A stretch of 64,000 nucleotides of DNA, from the NCBI GenBank assembly GCA_963576565.1, contig OY755038.1:62618577-62682576 (forward strand), written 5' to 3'. Each line of letters starts with the position of its first letter. Within the stretch, counting starts at the first letter, position 1. Below are positions 23,226-34,136 of this stretch, piece after piece. The notes beneath the pieces were generated by a model, which worked only from the letters and a program-made list of their open reading frames with translations, made no database searches and was not told the DNA's origin. The position numbers and the translations under genes are program-made. Origin of the DNA: Aspidapion aeneum. Lineage: Eukaryota > Arthropoda > Insecta > Coleoptera > Brentidae.

Positions 23226-24761
23226 TTGCCAGTATTACCAGGACTGATCGAGGCCCCGCCCACTCAAAACGCAAAAATCTCGAGTGTATCAAAAAACACG
23301 AACGGAGGGCTGAACAGTAAAATGACCGAAAGCAGCGAAAACAACGAAGATATGGACACCGGCCTATTCAAATCCCCCAAAAAGACAATCCCGCTTGAGA
23401 GACTATTTAAAAACCGAACGCCACAATACAAGACCACAACGAAAAACACTTACGCCCCACTAACCGACGAAAGCAGCGACGAAGAGGATGCCCAAACACA
23501 AATCAGAAAAAAGGCAAACACGGCAATAAAAACAAATAAAAGACCCTCAACGTCAAAAGCAACAAACCCCCCACTCCCCCTACCAACAACAGGCAGGCAA
23601 GATCAAATGGACCCAAAAATCACTCAAACCAAAAACAAAAACTCAAGAAGGGCCATCCCGCCACTTGTGGTACAGGGAAAAACTACCGACCACCGACAAC
23701 TATGCTTCGCAATAGAGTCAATATGTAAAAAACCTTACACGGTGAAATACACCAAGAACAACACTCTGATATACTGTACTGACGCAGACGATTACTGCAA
23801 GTATAGAGATGAAATGGAGAAAAGGGTGGATGCGGGCCTCCACATCCAGACGTATCGCCAGGCAGAGGAGAGGACGCACGCATTCATATTGCGCGGCATG
23901 CCATGTAGTGACTTACAGACAGAATTAAAGCAAGAAATCAAAGAGATCCACGGAGTAGACGTCAAAGATGTTATTACCCTGCGTACAAAGTATAGCCCAC
24001 TGTACATGGTTATAACATCAAACCAAATTACACTCAAACAGCTGCAGGCAAAAATCAAATACCTATGCCACACCCGGATATACTGGGAGATCCGGAAAAA
24101 TGAGCGCCGCATGTCACAGTGCCGTAAATGTCAATTGTGGGGCCACAGTTTTAGTGGGTGCTTTAGGCAAGTACGCTGCGTAAAGTGCGCAGGTACGCAC
24201 CTTTCTAGTGCCTGTGAGAAGCCAAGGGACACCCCTGCAAAATGTGCAAATTGCAATGGGGCACATACGGCCTGCTCAAAAGAATGCCCAGTATATCTGG
24301 GAAAAATAATAATCCTTGATGAACGCTATCAAATAGAGAAACCTGCAGCAAGACCGCAGTATGTTCCAGCAGCTCCGCCCACTTTTAACGCATGGACCCA
24401 TCGACAACGGTCGACTGGCCAGCAACAGAGTACAAATTTGGAGACCCTATCCAGGAACCCGAACGAAGGACTGAACGGGCGCAGTGCTTCAAATGTACAT
24501 AGTGTAAATACAAATAATTTAAGAAATGTTCATAATGTTAATACCGTAGCTAGTAGTTTAGGTTTAGGAACGCCTCCGCTTGGCCAACTCACAGACTTAC
24601 AAACAGCACTAGGACGATTAAACAATTTAATTAACTTGTCGGAAGCTCTGCGGGCAGTGAATGATCTCTGCTTCATTTTAGAGCCGATCAACAACAAAAT
24701 TGGTAGGTTCACTGCTTTGCAGAATTTCCTACAGAATCAGCTGCCGCAGTACTCACTATAA
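23226..24761 (+). CDS. Jockey ORF1, Gag-like nucleic-acid-binding protein
   Basis: 511 codons, intact. The probable initiator is Met33 (23322, MTESSENNEDMD) rather than the first Met, because the acidic/Ser start is typical. An N-terminal basic, low-complexity region precedes an RRM-like central part (about 150-290) and then three zinc knuckles: CRKCQLWGHSFSGC near 298, CVKCAGTHLSSAC near 317 and CANCNGAHTACSKEC near 339. Such ORF1 proteins bind the element RNA and chaperone it to the target. The C-terminal part is Asn-rich with a leucine-rich segment. It ends with TAA directly before ORF2, which is in the same frame. Confidence 0.9.
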   Translation: MPVLPGLIEAPPTQNAKISSVSKNTNGGLNSKMTESSENNEDMDTGLFKSPKKTIPLERLFKNRTPQYKTTTKNTYAPLTDESSDEEDAQTQIRKKANTAIKTNKRPSTSKATNPPLPLPTTGRQDQMDPKITQTKNKNSRRAIPPLVVQGKTTDHRQLCFAIESICKKPYTVKYTKNNTLIYCTDADDYCKYRDEMEKRVDAGLHIQTYRQAEERTHAFILRGMPCSDLQTELKQEIKEIHGVDVKDVITLRTKYSPLYMVITSNQITLKQLQAKIKYLCHTRIYWEIRKNERRMSQCRKCQLWGHSFSGCFRQVRCVKCAGTHLSSACEKPRDTPAKCANCNGAHTACSKECPVYLGKIIILDERYQIEKPAARPQYVPAAPPTFNAWTHRQRSTGQQQSTNLETLSRNPNEGLNGRSASNVHSVNTNNLRNVHNVNTVASSLGLGTPPLGQLTDLQTALGRLNNLINLSEALRAVNDLCFILEPINNKIGRFTALQNFLQNQLPQYSL

Positions 24762-24980
24762 GTGGCTCGTCTGAAAATATGCACATGGAATTGCAATTCC
24801 ATTGGAGGAAAGGTAGGTGAACACATCGACATTCTTCTAATGCACAATATTGATATCATGTTGTTAAATGACACACGACTGACACCTACAAAACGACTAA
24901 AAATCAAAAACTACAATCTGATTAGGAGGGATAGCCCTTCTAATCAGAAAAAATCTCTTTTACGCAAACACAAATATTGA
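24762..24980 (+). pseudogene. Jockey ORF2 part 1, endonuclease N-terminus
   Basis: It follows ORF1 in the same frame after a single TAA, with GTG as the next codon and no ATG at the start. It encodes RLKICTWNCNSIGGKVGEHI, the first AP-endonuclease motif. The next motif reads LLNDTRLTP, where the family normally has the catalytic Glu in the position of Asp. The frame then ends at a TGA (24978-24980). The stretch that should hold the central glycine-rich strand is missing, so a small deletion or frameshift lies near 24940-24975. Confidence 0.85.
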
Positions 24981-26800
24981 CTTCATTTGAAAATATTGCC
25001 ATAATGCTGAGTAACGATTTTTGCCTCATCTCAGCCTACAATTCTCCACGAAATATTTTGAGAGAAGTGGACCTGCGCAATACTCTAAATTCCCATCCCA
25101 AAGTTCTCCTGGTTGGCGATCTAAATGCGAAGCACCAGACATGGAACAACAGCAGAAACAACAGAAACGGACATACGTTACTAGACTATGCGACAAACAA
25201 CAATGTAGCTGTGCTCCACACAGCTACACCCACCCACTACCCTGTAAATGGGACTACACCGTCCTACCTCGACTTGGTTGTGAACAAGAACTTGACTTGT
25301 CTCATCGAACCTGTTTCGTTGAGCGAGTTGAGTTCTGATCACAACCCTGTGATATTCACAATCGAGGTGGGTCACGTGAGAAACCCAACACCTACATCCT
25401 TCCTATACAAGAGCGTAGAGTGGCGTAGGTATAGGGAGTTGATTAACCAAAACTTGCAAATAAACAATAGGATCCATTGCACCGAGGATCTAACTAGAGA
25501 AGTTGAAAATATCACAACTTGTATTCAAAACGCAAGAAATATTGTAGCAAGGAAAATCAACTCCCTTCCTGGACACGACAGACTTCCTGATGATATTAAA
25601 AATATTATCAGGGAGAAGAATCGGTTCAGGAAAGCCTACCAGATACATAGGAGGGATGTAGACAAACAACACTACACCCAGCTCGAAGCTGAAATAAAAT
25701 TCAAAATTAGTCAATATCGCGACGACGTCTGGCGTAACACGATCCGGGGTTTGGGTCCCGGGGAAAACACGGTTTGGAAAATAGCCAAACGTCTAAGGAA
25801 CAAGTTCCCCGAGATACCGAGCTTCGGGGGTGTCATGTCAGACGTCGACAAAGCGAATACACTTGCTTATTATTTTGAAACTGTACACGCGCCTAGGCCA
25901 AACACAACCCCTGCACAACAGCAAATTGACCTAGATCTTCCAGATTTTTCAAGACCAGTCCGAGTTAGCCAAGCACTATCAAGTAAACTTACTGTCACCC
26001 CGACCGAAACGTCCAAGATCATCAGGTCCTTCTCTACAAGAAAAGCCCCTGGTCCTGACCAAATTCACAATATTCTCCTTAAAAATTTACCCAGGAAAGC
26101 CACGGTACAGCTATCTTACATCATCTCAGCTGTCCTTAAACTGCAGTTTTTTCCACCGCAGTGGAAGCTTTCTATCATAATACCACTCTTAAAACCAAAT
26201 AAACCTCCAAATAACCCAAATAGCTATCGCCCTATTTCACTGCTCACTACTATGAGCAAAGTTTGTGAAAGGGCGATATTGTCTAGGTTAGAAAAATTAG
26301 ACAATAAAATGTCAATCACCCCACCTACTCAATTTGGATTCAGGGCCAAGTATAGCAACCTGCTGCTGACTGCGAAGGTGGCTAATGAAATTCAAATGTC
26401 GTTCAACAGGAACCAGCAAACCCTGTTGACGATGTTCGACATTGAAAAAGCCTTCGACACAGTCTGGCATGCAGGTCTGCTTTACAAGTTTAATTCATTT
26501 AATATTCCAAGAAACATTTTGGCACTAACACACTCTTACCTTACTGGTCGAACTCTTAAGGTAAGAGCAAATGACAGTTTGTCACAGGCCAAAGAAATCG
26601 CATCGGGTTTGCCCCAGGGAACGGTACTCTCTCCGAAGCTGTATTCGTGGTACACGGCGGATACACCGTCACACCCCTCCACCGAACTAGGTCAGTTTGC
26701 GGATGATGTGGGTACTCGCGCACACAGCTTCCATATAGAAACGGAATCCTTTATACCAACCTACTACTTCCATACTTCGACAAATGGAAGCTTAAAATAA
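24977..26800 (+). pseudogene. Jockey ORF2 part 2, endonuclease and RT
   Basis: 607 codons in a new frame. The endonuclease continues with VLLVGDLNAKHQTWNN, SYLDLVV and the catalytic SDHNPV. The RT follows: KAPGPDQIHNILLKNLP, then PISLLTTMSKVCERAI, FDIEKAFDTVWH, GLPQGTVLSPKLYS and the active site FADDVG near 26695. The frame is lost between about 26740 and 26790, and a stop follows at 26798-26800. The enzyme would nick DNA and copy the element RNA at the nick, if intact. Confidence 0.92.
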
Positions 26801-26820
26801 ATCCCCAAAAAACTGAGCAG

Positions 26821-27387
26821 GTGGTCTTTTCTAAAAACTCTCGCAGGCTAAGAGTTATTCAACAACTATCAATAGACAATATCCGGGTAGAACCCCAAAT
26901 ACATGGGAAATACGTAGGCATTGTCTTTGATAAATTGTTATGCTTTAACAAACACATAGACCACCTGCTAAATAAAACATCAGCAGCTACTACTGCATTA
27001 TACCCCCTTATTTACCGCAGGTCCCACCTCTCTCTCAGTAACAAGCTTCTGCTCTATAAATCGGCAATACGACCTGTACTAACCTACGGAGCTCCCATTT
27101 TTTCAGGGGCATCCTTTACACAAAGGAATAGGCTACAGATAAGGCAAAATAAGTTACTCAGGATTATCACTAACGCGCCCAGGGGAATGACCAACTTACA
27201 AATACACCAGGACAATAACATAACTACAATACACGAATTTATGGACAAGACTGCAAATGACTTCTACAACTACCACGTACCGAACTGCCCAGGGACACAT
27301 GACTTGTGTCGTTTCACAGCAGCGAATTCGGATTTCAGGTTCAAACCCATATACCATAGGCTAAAAGCCTATTTGGGAGATGGGTAG
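26821..27387 (+). pseudogene. Jockey ORF2 part 3, RT C-terminus
   Basis: 188 codons in the third frame, beginning within the RT thumb region (VVFSKNSRRLRVIQQ) and continuing to YKSAIRPVLTYGAPIFSGAS and the cysteine/histidine-containing tail (FYNYHVPNCPGTHDLC). It ends at TAG (27385-27387). There is no RNase H domain. Confidence 0.9.
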
Positions 27388-27949
27388 GGACCTGGGATCC
27401 GGATTCCTGATATCAATAAAATCGCAATTCCATATAGTATTTTATTCATAGACTTCGACTAAGGTTGGAGTCTATGAATATACAAATCACGCAAAATTCT
27501 GGCGGGTCAGACGCAGTGAGCTGCGACAGCCCGACAACTACAGCCCTTCAGGCAACCCCTTTTCACCAAACAGTTTTTCTTTTGATTTTCTGTACATATG
27601 ACACACAAACTGACGAACACACGAACGATTTACCAAGACAAATATTCAATAAATCCATATAAATTAGTAAAATTCTTTATCTTACAAATACCTGACAGCG
27701 ACATGCTAAGCGGAGGTCGCAAAAATTGTATATATATATATTTATCTTAGTAATTTAAGTGGGCATTCCAACGCCCGTGGTGGAAGATAAACGCACCCCG
27801 GTTCACCGAGGGTGTAGTTCCTTCCACCATGCCTTTGTATATATAGCTTTAGTTGTATATAGTAGCTTTAAGATTTATAATTTACTAAGTAAATACCAAA
27901 ATGTATGATTATATTACATAACGAAATATACGTTTTTAAAATGAAAATG
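27388..27949 (+). other. Jockey 3' UTR with stem-loops
   Basis: No coding sequence. GGGC...GCCC (27761-27776) and a longer stem GGTGGAAG...CTTCCACC (27779-27828), with an inner CACCCCGGT/ACCGAGGGTG pair, form adjacent hairpins. Upstream, gcgacatgctaagcggaggtcgc makes another. The end is AAAATGAAAATG just before the target duplication. Conserved 3' hairpins of this kind are recognised by the RT in several non-LTR families; that role is inferred here. Confidence 0.55.
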
Positions 27950-28150
27950 AGGCTCTAGCTACAAATATTTCGCCTCGAGATAAAAAGTACCACTTTAGTC
28001 TATTAATATGTTTGGCAGTTACTTAGGTAAAATTTAGACTGTTTTTGCTATTTTTTTATTGTTTTTTTGTTAAGATTTTAAAATGTGAGTCCTTGGGACT
28101 CATGGCATCGCTTTGTGTAAATATCTTTCAACTGTCTAATTAAGGGTTAA

Positions 28151-29351
28151 AAATGAATGCATTTACGGGAAAAATAAGTTAAACCTTCAACCCAAATCTA
28201 GACTTGTAGACCTAGGATTCTAGCACTTAGCACTCTTGACCCTTTAGTAAATATTGGTGTAAATGTTTGTAAAAAGGATCATAACCATACTTAATTTTTC
28301 AAGCAGTGTTTTAAAGGCTCGTGTAAGATAATAACAGTTGACTGTCACATTTTTTGGTTTCCATCAAATCTTGGAAACCTGTGGGTGCACAGCTTTTGAG
28401 TGACCCACGGAAAAAATGCAGAATATTTTACTAGAAATCACAAAATGCTGATGGTTATCGGGGACATTTATAAATGTTTAATTTATACACTTGCCTTTTC
28501 TGTTTCTGTAGAAAAAACAAGCATTAAAAACAAACCTTTTATTTGCCAGATAGCTGATATCCTATCAAAGAGACGTGTTTATATACACTGACCCTCAGGC
28601 ACGGCCATTTGGGACCTACTTTGCAAATTGTTATGACAATCAATACGCTGCTGGATTGCAGGTTGCGAAGTTGAACATGCCAAATTAATTTCAGTCAGAA
28701 GCAGAATTAAATTCAATATAGACAAATTAATGTCATCTTTATGCAATATGGTCCCATTTGGACTTTACTTTTAAACATTCTCTTTTGGCATTTCAGAAGA
28801 TAAATCATTCTATATTTATACAGATTATTCGAAACTGAGGGCCACTAACTTAGATTATTAAAGATACGTACTAGTTAAAATTAGCAAGCATTTTTCTTCC
28901 CTTTAAGAATAAATAAAAGAATCGATTATTCCGTTTTTCAGTTTTTGGAAACACAACAATTTCTAAAATTAAAACCCGTTAAATTATATTTTTTTCTGAT
29001 AGATATTCAAAATGTAAGCAAAACGTTTTCTCTGCAATTTTATTTTAAAAATTTATTTTAAAAATTAAAGATAATTAAGCGTTCAATTACATGTTAAGCT
29101 TCGATGAGAACATGAGTATGCTGCCTGCTGCATTCGCATTTACATCCCGCTAGGGTACGCTTTTGAAGATTTGTGATATTTTTCCAACAACGAGCGAGAG
29201 GGCAGTTAAGAAGCAGTAAAGCCGAAAGCGCGCATAGTGCCGTGAACTTACCCCAAAAATATAAAAAATAACTTTGGACTTGTTCCAAATTTATGTTCGC
29301 AATAAATGGGTAATAGAAGGATTTAACATTACAATTAATTAATTATCGACA
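28151..29351. other. Unassigned stretch
   Basis: Between the piggyBac-like element and the second family A MITE. Short ORFs at 28400-28591 (+) and 29094-29288 (-) show no recognisable similarity. I see no repeat or exon here. Confidence 0.4.
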
Positions 29352-29577
29352 ACCTAATTCTGACACGTCATAACCCACAAAAAAATGGAAATACATATTT
29401 TTTGCGTCAAAGGTTAGTAATTATGCTAAATCCTCGCAACCAAAAAAAAAAATGTAAAACGGTCATTCGCGCGATTTCTTATAAGTCGCATAATGCTCAC
29501 TCTATGTAATTTGCTTCTAACTTATCTTATTCCTGTAAAATTTTGTTGAGTTGGCTTACGACGTGTCAGAATTAGGG
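29352..29577. mobile_element. TIR MITE family A, copy 2
   Basis: Inverted ends CCTAATTCTGACACGTC and, inward from the right, CCCTAATTCTGACACGTCGT. The interior is about 90 percent identical by eye to 20721-20965 but about 20 bp shorter near the left end and centre. Non-coding. Confidence 0.7.
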
Positions 29578-30388
29578 TGACGTTATCTTATTTTATGCGG
29601 TTTACCTATTATGACTCGCTCACTTCCTTGTTCTGAAGAAGCGCAGCTAAATACCGTTGGTTGCATTTTTTTACTTGTGCAAATTGTGTCAGAAAAAAAA
29701 GACGAGTAGGTGTTTATAAGCAACAAATAATGGAAATTACAGCTCAAGGTTTGTAACTTAAAATATAGGCTTAAACTAGCCTGTGTTTGTTTTATATGCT
29801 CTAAACAATTATGTCCTCAAAATATACATTTTTTTAAATAACAAATATTAACAAGACTTTTTTAGAAAAACTAAGCTTGGCTGCAACAAGAACTACGACT
29901 ACTTAAAGGTCTATGAATGTTTAAACCCATTAAAGGAGGCAGGCCTACCAATCTAAGCATTCTAATCGGAGACCAATGAAGCCCTTTCAAGAAGCAACTT
30001 GAAGACAAGCAGCAAAACATCCGATGAGCAGCAATTCGCTGCAAAGATGGCAGAACCGGTAAATAGGAAACTTCTTTAACTCCTTAACAAGCTTTAGATT
30101 TTAAATTAGACCAAAATTAGCCAAATTTGGCTAAAATCCGTTTAACTGTTCCAGAGATATAATTTTTGTCCCGAATTCCCAAATACTCAAGGCACTGTGC
30201 GGAGTTAAAAAATTTAAAATTTGCTGAGGCCATACACGATACTGCTTGCAGTATGGTCCTTTGCTTTGCTTGCGGTCATGTCAGATCAGTGTGATTTAAT
30301 TTTATTAACGCTCTGTTCATATTAAAAATTAAAAAAAAACTAAGCGAAAACTGTGTTTGAGAAAACGGTGTTCGTTAATTTATTGGCA
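29578..30388. other. Unassigned stretch
   Basis: No gene or repeat is recognised. A 30050-30075 segment (gcagaaccggtaaatagg) resembles a splice donor context, but no coding frame supports an exon. Confidence 0.35.
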
Positions 30389-31420
30389 GTGCTGTGCCGG
30401 GTACTGGGAAAATGTACTCGAGTGGTGGGTATGTCATAATTAAGGGAGGAGTACCGAGTATTTTACTTGCTAAAAAGTACTCCGAGTAGGGTACCCGGAG
30501 TACCAGTACTCGAAGTTTGCAGGTACTTTTAAAAAGTACATTTGGCTAAAATTGATGTTTGATGGGTTACGCAAAAGTAAAATAAACAAAATATTCTACA
30601 AAAATAGTTTTTAGTATTGAAGAATAACTTGAAAAACAAAACAAAAAAAAAATCGTAAAAATACCAGCTGATAAGTGTTATTTTATGGCATTACTTTATT
30701 GGCCTTCATTTGATAGATAAATATCTTAAAAAGCAACAAACTTACGATACAATCAATTAATGACCAAGTTTAAGACCCAATAATAATGTTTACATAAATC
30801 CACCCAATAAAACTTTTAAAATTCTCAGTTATAGTGGTGATCTTGTCCGCCGAAAGTTGTCGTGTAACTATTCAATAACTAATAAGGCGAAAGATACACA
30901 AAAACTGAGCGGCGAGTAACTAATTATGACAAATTCAGACAAGCCAAAGATGTATAATAGTCGGAATTTTATGCATCTTTGGACAAGCTCAAATTTCTTC
31001 AAGTACCTGTGAATAAGGTACTTGAATATGCGATACGGGTACAGTGGCGGATACAGGGGAGGGCAGAGCGGAACGCCCCCCCTCCTCCCAGACAACTAAC
31101 TTAATAATTTAGTAGACATTTATTTGAAATTTGTCGCAAATTCTATTTAATTTTTAAAAAAATTTGCCAGAGGAGCCAAAAATTTCCTCTAGATACTAAA
31201 TTTTATACCTTAGATCTATCAAAAACCGCTAATAAAAAATATATTGATGTTTGCTGCCACTCTGGCCCTTCCCCCACGGAAATCCTGGATCCACCACTGC
31301 GCGGGTATCGAGTACTATAAGAGAGTATTTGACGAACCAGTTACCGAGTACAACTGATTCCAATGTACTGGGTATCGGGTATTGGGTACTTCAAAATGTA
31401 CTCTAAGTACATTTTTAATT
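30389..31420. repeat. DNA-element remnant with GAGTAC subrepeats
   Basis: It starts CAGTGCTGTGCCGGGTACT, a hAT-like end. The 1 kb that follows carries many copies, in both orientations, of gtact(c/t)gagtac-like words clustered at 30400-30540 and 31310-31410. Subterminal clusters of short repeats are typical transposase-binding regions. The matching right terminus was not found. A second hAT MITE is nested inside it at 31042-31299. A shadow ORF in the middle is not a gene. Confidence 0.4.
31042..31299. mobile_element. hAT-type MITE
   Basis: Terminal inverted repeats CAGTGGCGGATACAGG and, inward from the right, CAGTGGTGGATCCAGG. The 8-bp flanks are TACGGGTA and CGCGGGTA (six of eight equal). 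258 bp, non-coding, older than the MITE at 18827 judging by the mismatches. Confidence 0.7.
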
Positions 31421-32582
31421 ATTTTTACCCGGGTAAAATAAACAAATAATATAATTATTTATTAAAATAGATAGTTAATATAAAAAGTACAATTTTTGTT
31501 AAATGAATAAATATACAAGTTAAACGCTGAAGCAGTATGACGCTGCTTGTTAGCGCTCAAAACAGGATAAATCTCATACTCAAAAATATAGATATCTGAG
31601 ATGCCTAGTTGGCATTAAAATATCGAAAGAAATGTAGTGTTAACTTGGGCAAAGCCCCAAGCATTTCGCCGTTTGCTCTAATAGGATTTATCTTGCTTCA
31701 ACAGATAGAATGGAAATAAATAAAACCCAAACTGTTCGGGACGCACGCGATAGATTGTTTGGATTGTCCCACCCTCATACGTAATGCGATTTTCTCGTCT
31801 TTAGTGATCCCACGACGTTCGGAGGCGTAAAAAATTACTTAAGTTTTTGAACTCATTTTTTTAGTTTAACGTCAAACATACAGAGTGATATGAAAAAATT
31901 TTACGAGACAAATTTTTAAAGTTGTTTATGATAAAAAGAGTCATTCAATTGATATCCAGACAAACCGCGGCATACAAAACCGCTATCTTCAAAACCAGAT
32001 CAAATCCGCGCGGAATAATATTGCACAATATCTTTTTTGCGCAATAATATTGAGTGACCCCTTGCACATAAATTATTAATATTTGTTGTGCAATATTATT
32101 AACAGATCATAGGCTTTAATATTTTCGGACACCTCATGCCGTATATAGCCTTTCGTGGTCGAAATGTCTGACCAAGATATCGCTGCAGCTATTGTGTTCA
32201 AAAAACGATAACGTCGCATGTCAAAAGATAGGTTTAAAAATGGAAAAAGTACTTTCATGAACATCGGCTTCCTTGGAACAAAGAATGTTGACTAAAAAAT
32301 ATTGCACAATATTAACTCTATAAGGCTCAAAAGAAAAACATTGCGCAATAAAATTTAAACTATATACGGTCAATAATATTGCGCAATCCGTAATATTGCG
32401 CCGTCTCAAAACAAAATGAATAAAGCCGCGTCGAACCAAAATAGCACTCAAGGACAAAACGGAACCTAACTAATATAGTTCGAATAAAGTGTCCCAACCT
32501 AACCTTTTTTTTTCCTTAAATTATCTGTTTTGTCGTCTTTGAGATCAAAAGAGGTTTTTTAAGAAACTTCATCGAAACACTT
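31421..32582. other. Unassigned stretch
   Basis: No gene is recognised. The words gcaatattattg and ttgcgcaat recur between about 32020 and 32400 in both orientations (at least six times), suggesting an eroded inverted-repeat element. The boundaries are not clear. Confidence 0.35.
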
Positions 32583-33234
32583 GGGCCACGAACAAAAGGT
32601 CGAGAGTACAGAAGGTCGAAACTTAAAGGTCGAGAATCAGAAGATCGAAAATACAAAAGGTTGGAATTACATAAAGTCGAATGTAAAAAGGTCGAAAGTA
32701 TAAAAGGTCGAAAGTAAAGAAGATCGAAAATACAAAAAGTCGAAGGGTGAAAAGATCGAAATAAAAAAACCCCTAATAAATTCTCATTGTTTTGTTTAGC
32801 TAAGGCGGACTAGGGGCCGAGAATAGTTGATAGTTGACCTGGTTAGGTCAGTATCCTAACCTGACTTGATTAGGTTATTATATCAAAAAAACTTACCTGC
32901 CCAGACCAGGACAGTTTTGTTTTCTATAAAAACCTAACGGGGTCAGGCTAGGACACTAATTCAAACAGTTCAACTATTAAATTTCCTCGGCCCCATGTCC
33001 ACCTCGACTGGACAGGGCAATTCGACTTCGTTAGGTTAATTGGTTTTGTGTATTTATATTTTGGTCAGTTTCAACATTTTGTATTTTTGACCTTTTGTAA
33101 TTTCGACCTTTTTACATTCGATCTTATGTAATTTCGACCTTCTGAACTTTCGATCTTTTGTAAATGCAACCTTTTGTAATGTCGGCCTTTTGTTCTTTCA
33201 ACCTTTTGTTATTCGACATTTTGTCCGTTGGCCG
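32583..33234. mobile_element. Foldback element with tandem 16-bp repeat arms
   Basis: The left arm (about 32590-32760) is about ten copies of a 14-17 bp unit like aaaggtcgaaagtac. The right arm (about 33065-33225) is the same unit inverted, about ten copies. The outermost parts GGGCCACGAACAAAAGGTCGA and, inward from the right, CGGCCAACGGACAAAATGTCGA are inverted. The flanking sequence acactt occurs on both sides (32577-32582 and about 33236-33241), suggesting a target duplication of 6 bp or slightly more. The 300-bp centre is unique DNA with inverted cctaac/gttagg words. Confidence 0.65.
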
Positions 33235-33659
33235 ATACACTTCTCTTAACCCAACGTTATAATGCCTAGAGAAAATTGTTGTCTACACAATTGGTCTATT
33301 AACCAAACTATATTGGAAATTTAAAAAAAAAATTGAAACTCAATTTTCACTATTGGATTATTCCTTAATAAAAATAATGTTTCAACTCTTCTGATTGTAC
33401 AGCTAATATTGCGCTAGGTGTAGGTGAATTATGTTGGGTCCACAGCAGCCTTTTGGTGCAATTCGCTGATATAGGGCATGACTCAATTTATATTTTAGAT
33501 TAGTCAAAGAAATTTAGTCAGTCAAATTTGACATAAAGATTAAGCTATAGGAAACAACTGAACATTAAAAGCATATAATTAAAATGAACAACAAAAAATT
33601 AAATTTGAAAATTTCTTCTACACCAGGATTCTCTGGGAGAGTGTTTAAAATTAAAACTG

Positions 33660-34110
33660 AATTTCCCCTTTGTATTGCTAAACTACTTTTTTCAGTAATA
33701 AGGCTTTTTGCGTTATAAATATTTGCTTTTTACTAATATCTAAAATTAATTTTTTTGCCTCACCACTCAAAAAGCTGCAGCAACTGCCAGTGGAACAAAA
33801 ATATATCGCTCCATTAGTTCAGCATATTTTCGTTTTTGAATCTGTTCAGCAACACGTACAGCCTCACTCCCTTTTTTGTTTCTTTCAGATAGGGAGATGC
33901 CAAAGTGTGGCTGCATGTTGCATCTCAGATTAATTCCTTTTTACTTCTACAGGGAACTAATGTCATTCCAACTGCTCATTTTCCAGCTTTTCGACATACT
34001 TCAGACGGATCCAAAACAGAAGGAAATGCTGCTGTTCTAAGAGCAAGTCTAATTATATCATAAATCTGCCCATGTCTATACAAGCGACCTACACTTTTTG
34101 ATCAACTTAG
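33660..34110 (-). pseudogene. Retroelement C-terminal domain remnant
   Basis: Minus-strand frames read LYRHGQIYDIIRLALRTAAF, PSVLDPSEVCRKAGK, GMTLVPC, DATCSHTLASPYLKETK, and after a frameshift AVRVAEQIQKRKYAELMERY then IFVPLAVAAF, and further on LAIQRGNSVLILNTLP. This block (HD-I...AL, DATC-TLA, KY--L---Y-F-P-A, AIQRGNA) is familiar from the C-terminal part of unclassified non-LTR retroelement polyproteins in animals. Two in-frame TGA codons sit where Trp is usual. The clade is uncertain; decayed. Confidence 0.5.
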
Positions 34111-34136
34111 CCTATAAACATCAGGGAGATCAGGTC

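Larger units (their letters stand above)
22691..27949 (+). mobile_element. Jockey-clade non-LTR retrotransposon, full length
   Basis: A 5.26 kb element flanked by a 12-bp direct repeat AGGCTCTAGCTA (22679-22690 and 27950-27961), the size expected of target-primed reverse transcription. It has ORF1 with three CCHC knuckles, ORF2 with AP endonuclease and RT, a 3' UTR with stem-loops, and a short A-rich tail ending AAAATGAAAATG. The insertion is inside the piggyBac-like element. ORF2 is broken by two frameshifts, so it is inactive, although ORF1 is intact. Confidence 0.88.
21325..28150. mobile_element. piggyBac-like element, split by a jockey insertion
   Basis: TTAA at 21325-21328 is followed by CCCTTAATTGGACA. 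The other end, read inward, is TTAA (28150-28147) then CCCTTAATTAGACA. TTAA duplication and CCC...GGG ends define piggyBac. Just inside both ends are palindromes of the form GTGAGTCC..GGACTCA(C): 21344-21363, 21504-21519 (imperfect) and 28085-28101, as in the subterminal repeats of piggyBac elements. Removing the jockey insertion leaves about 1.55 kb with no recognisable transposase, so it is non-autonomous. The left part contains a GC-richer segment (21810-22100) ending in ATGGTAAGT, which looks like a start codon plus splice donor but cannot be assigned. Confidence 0.7.
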
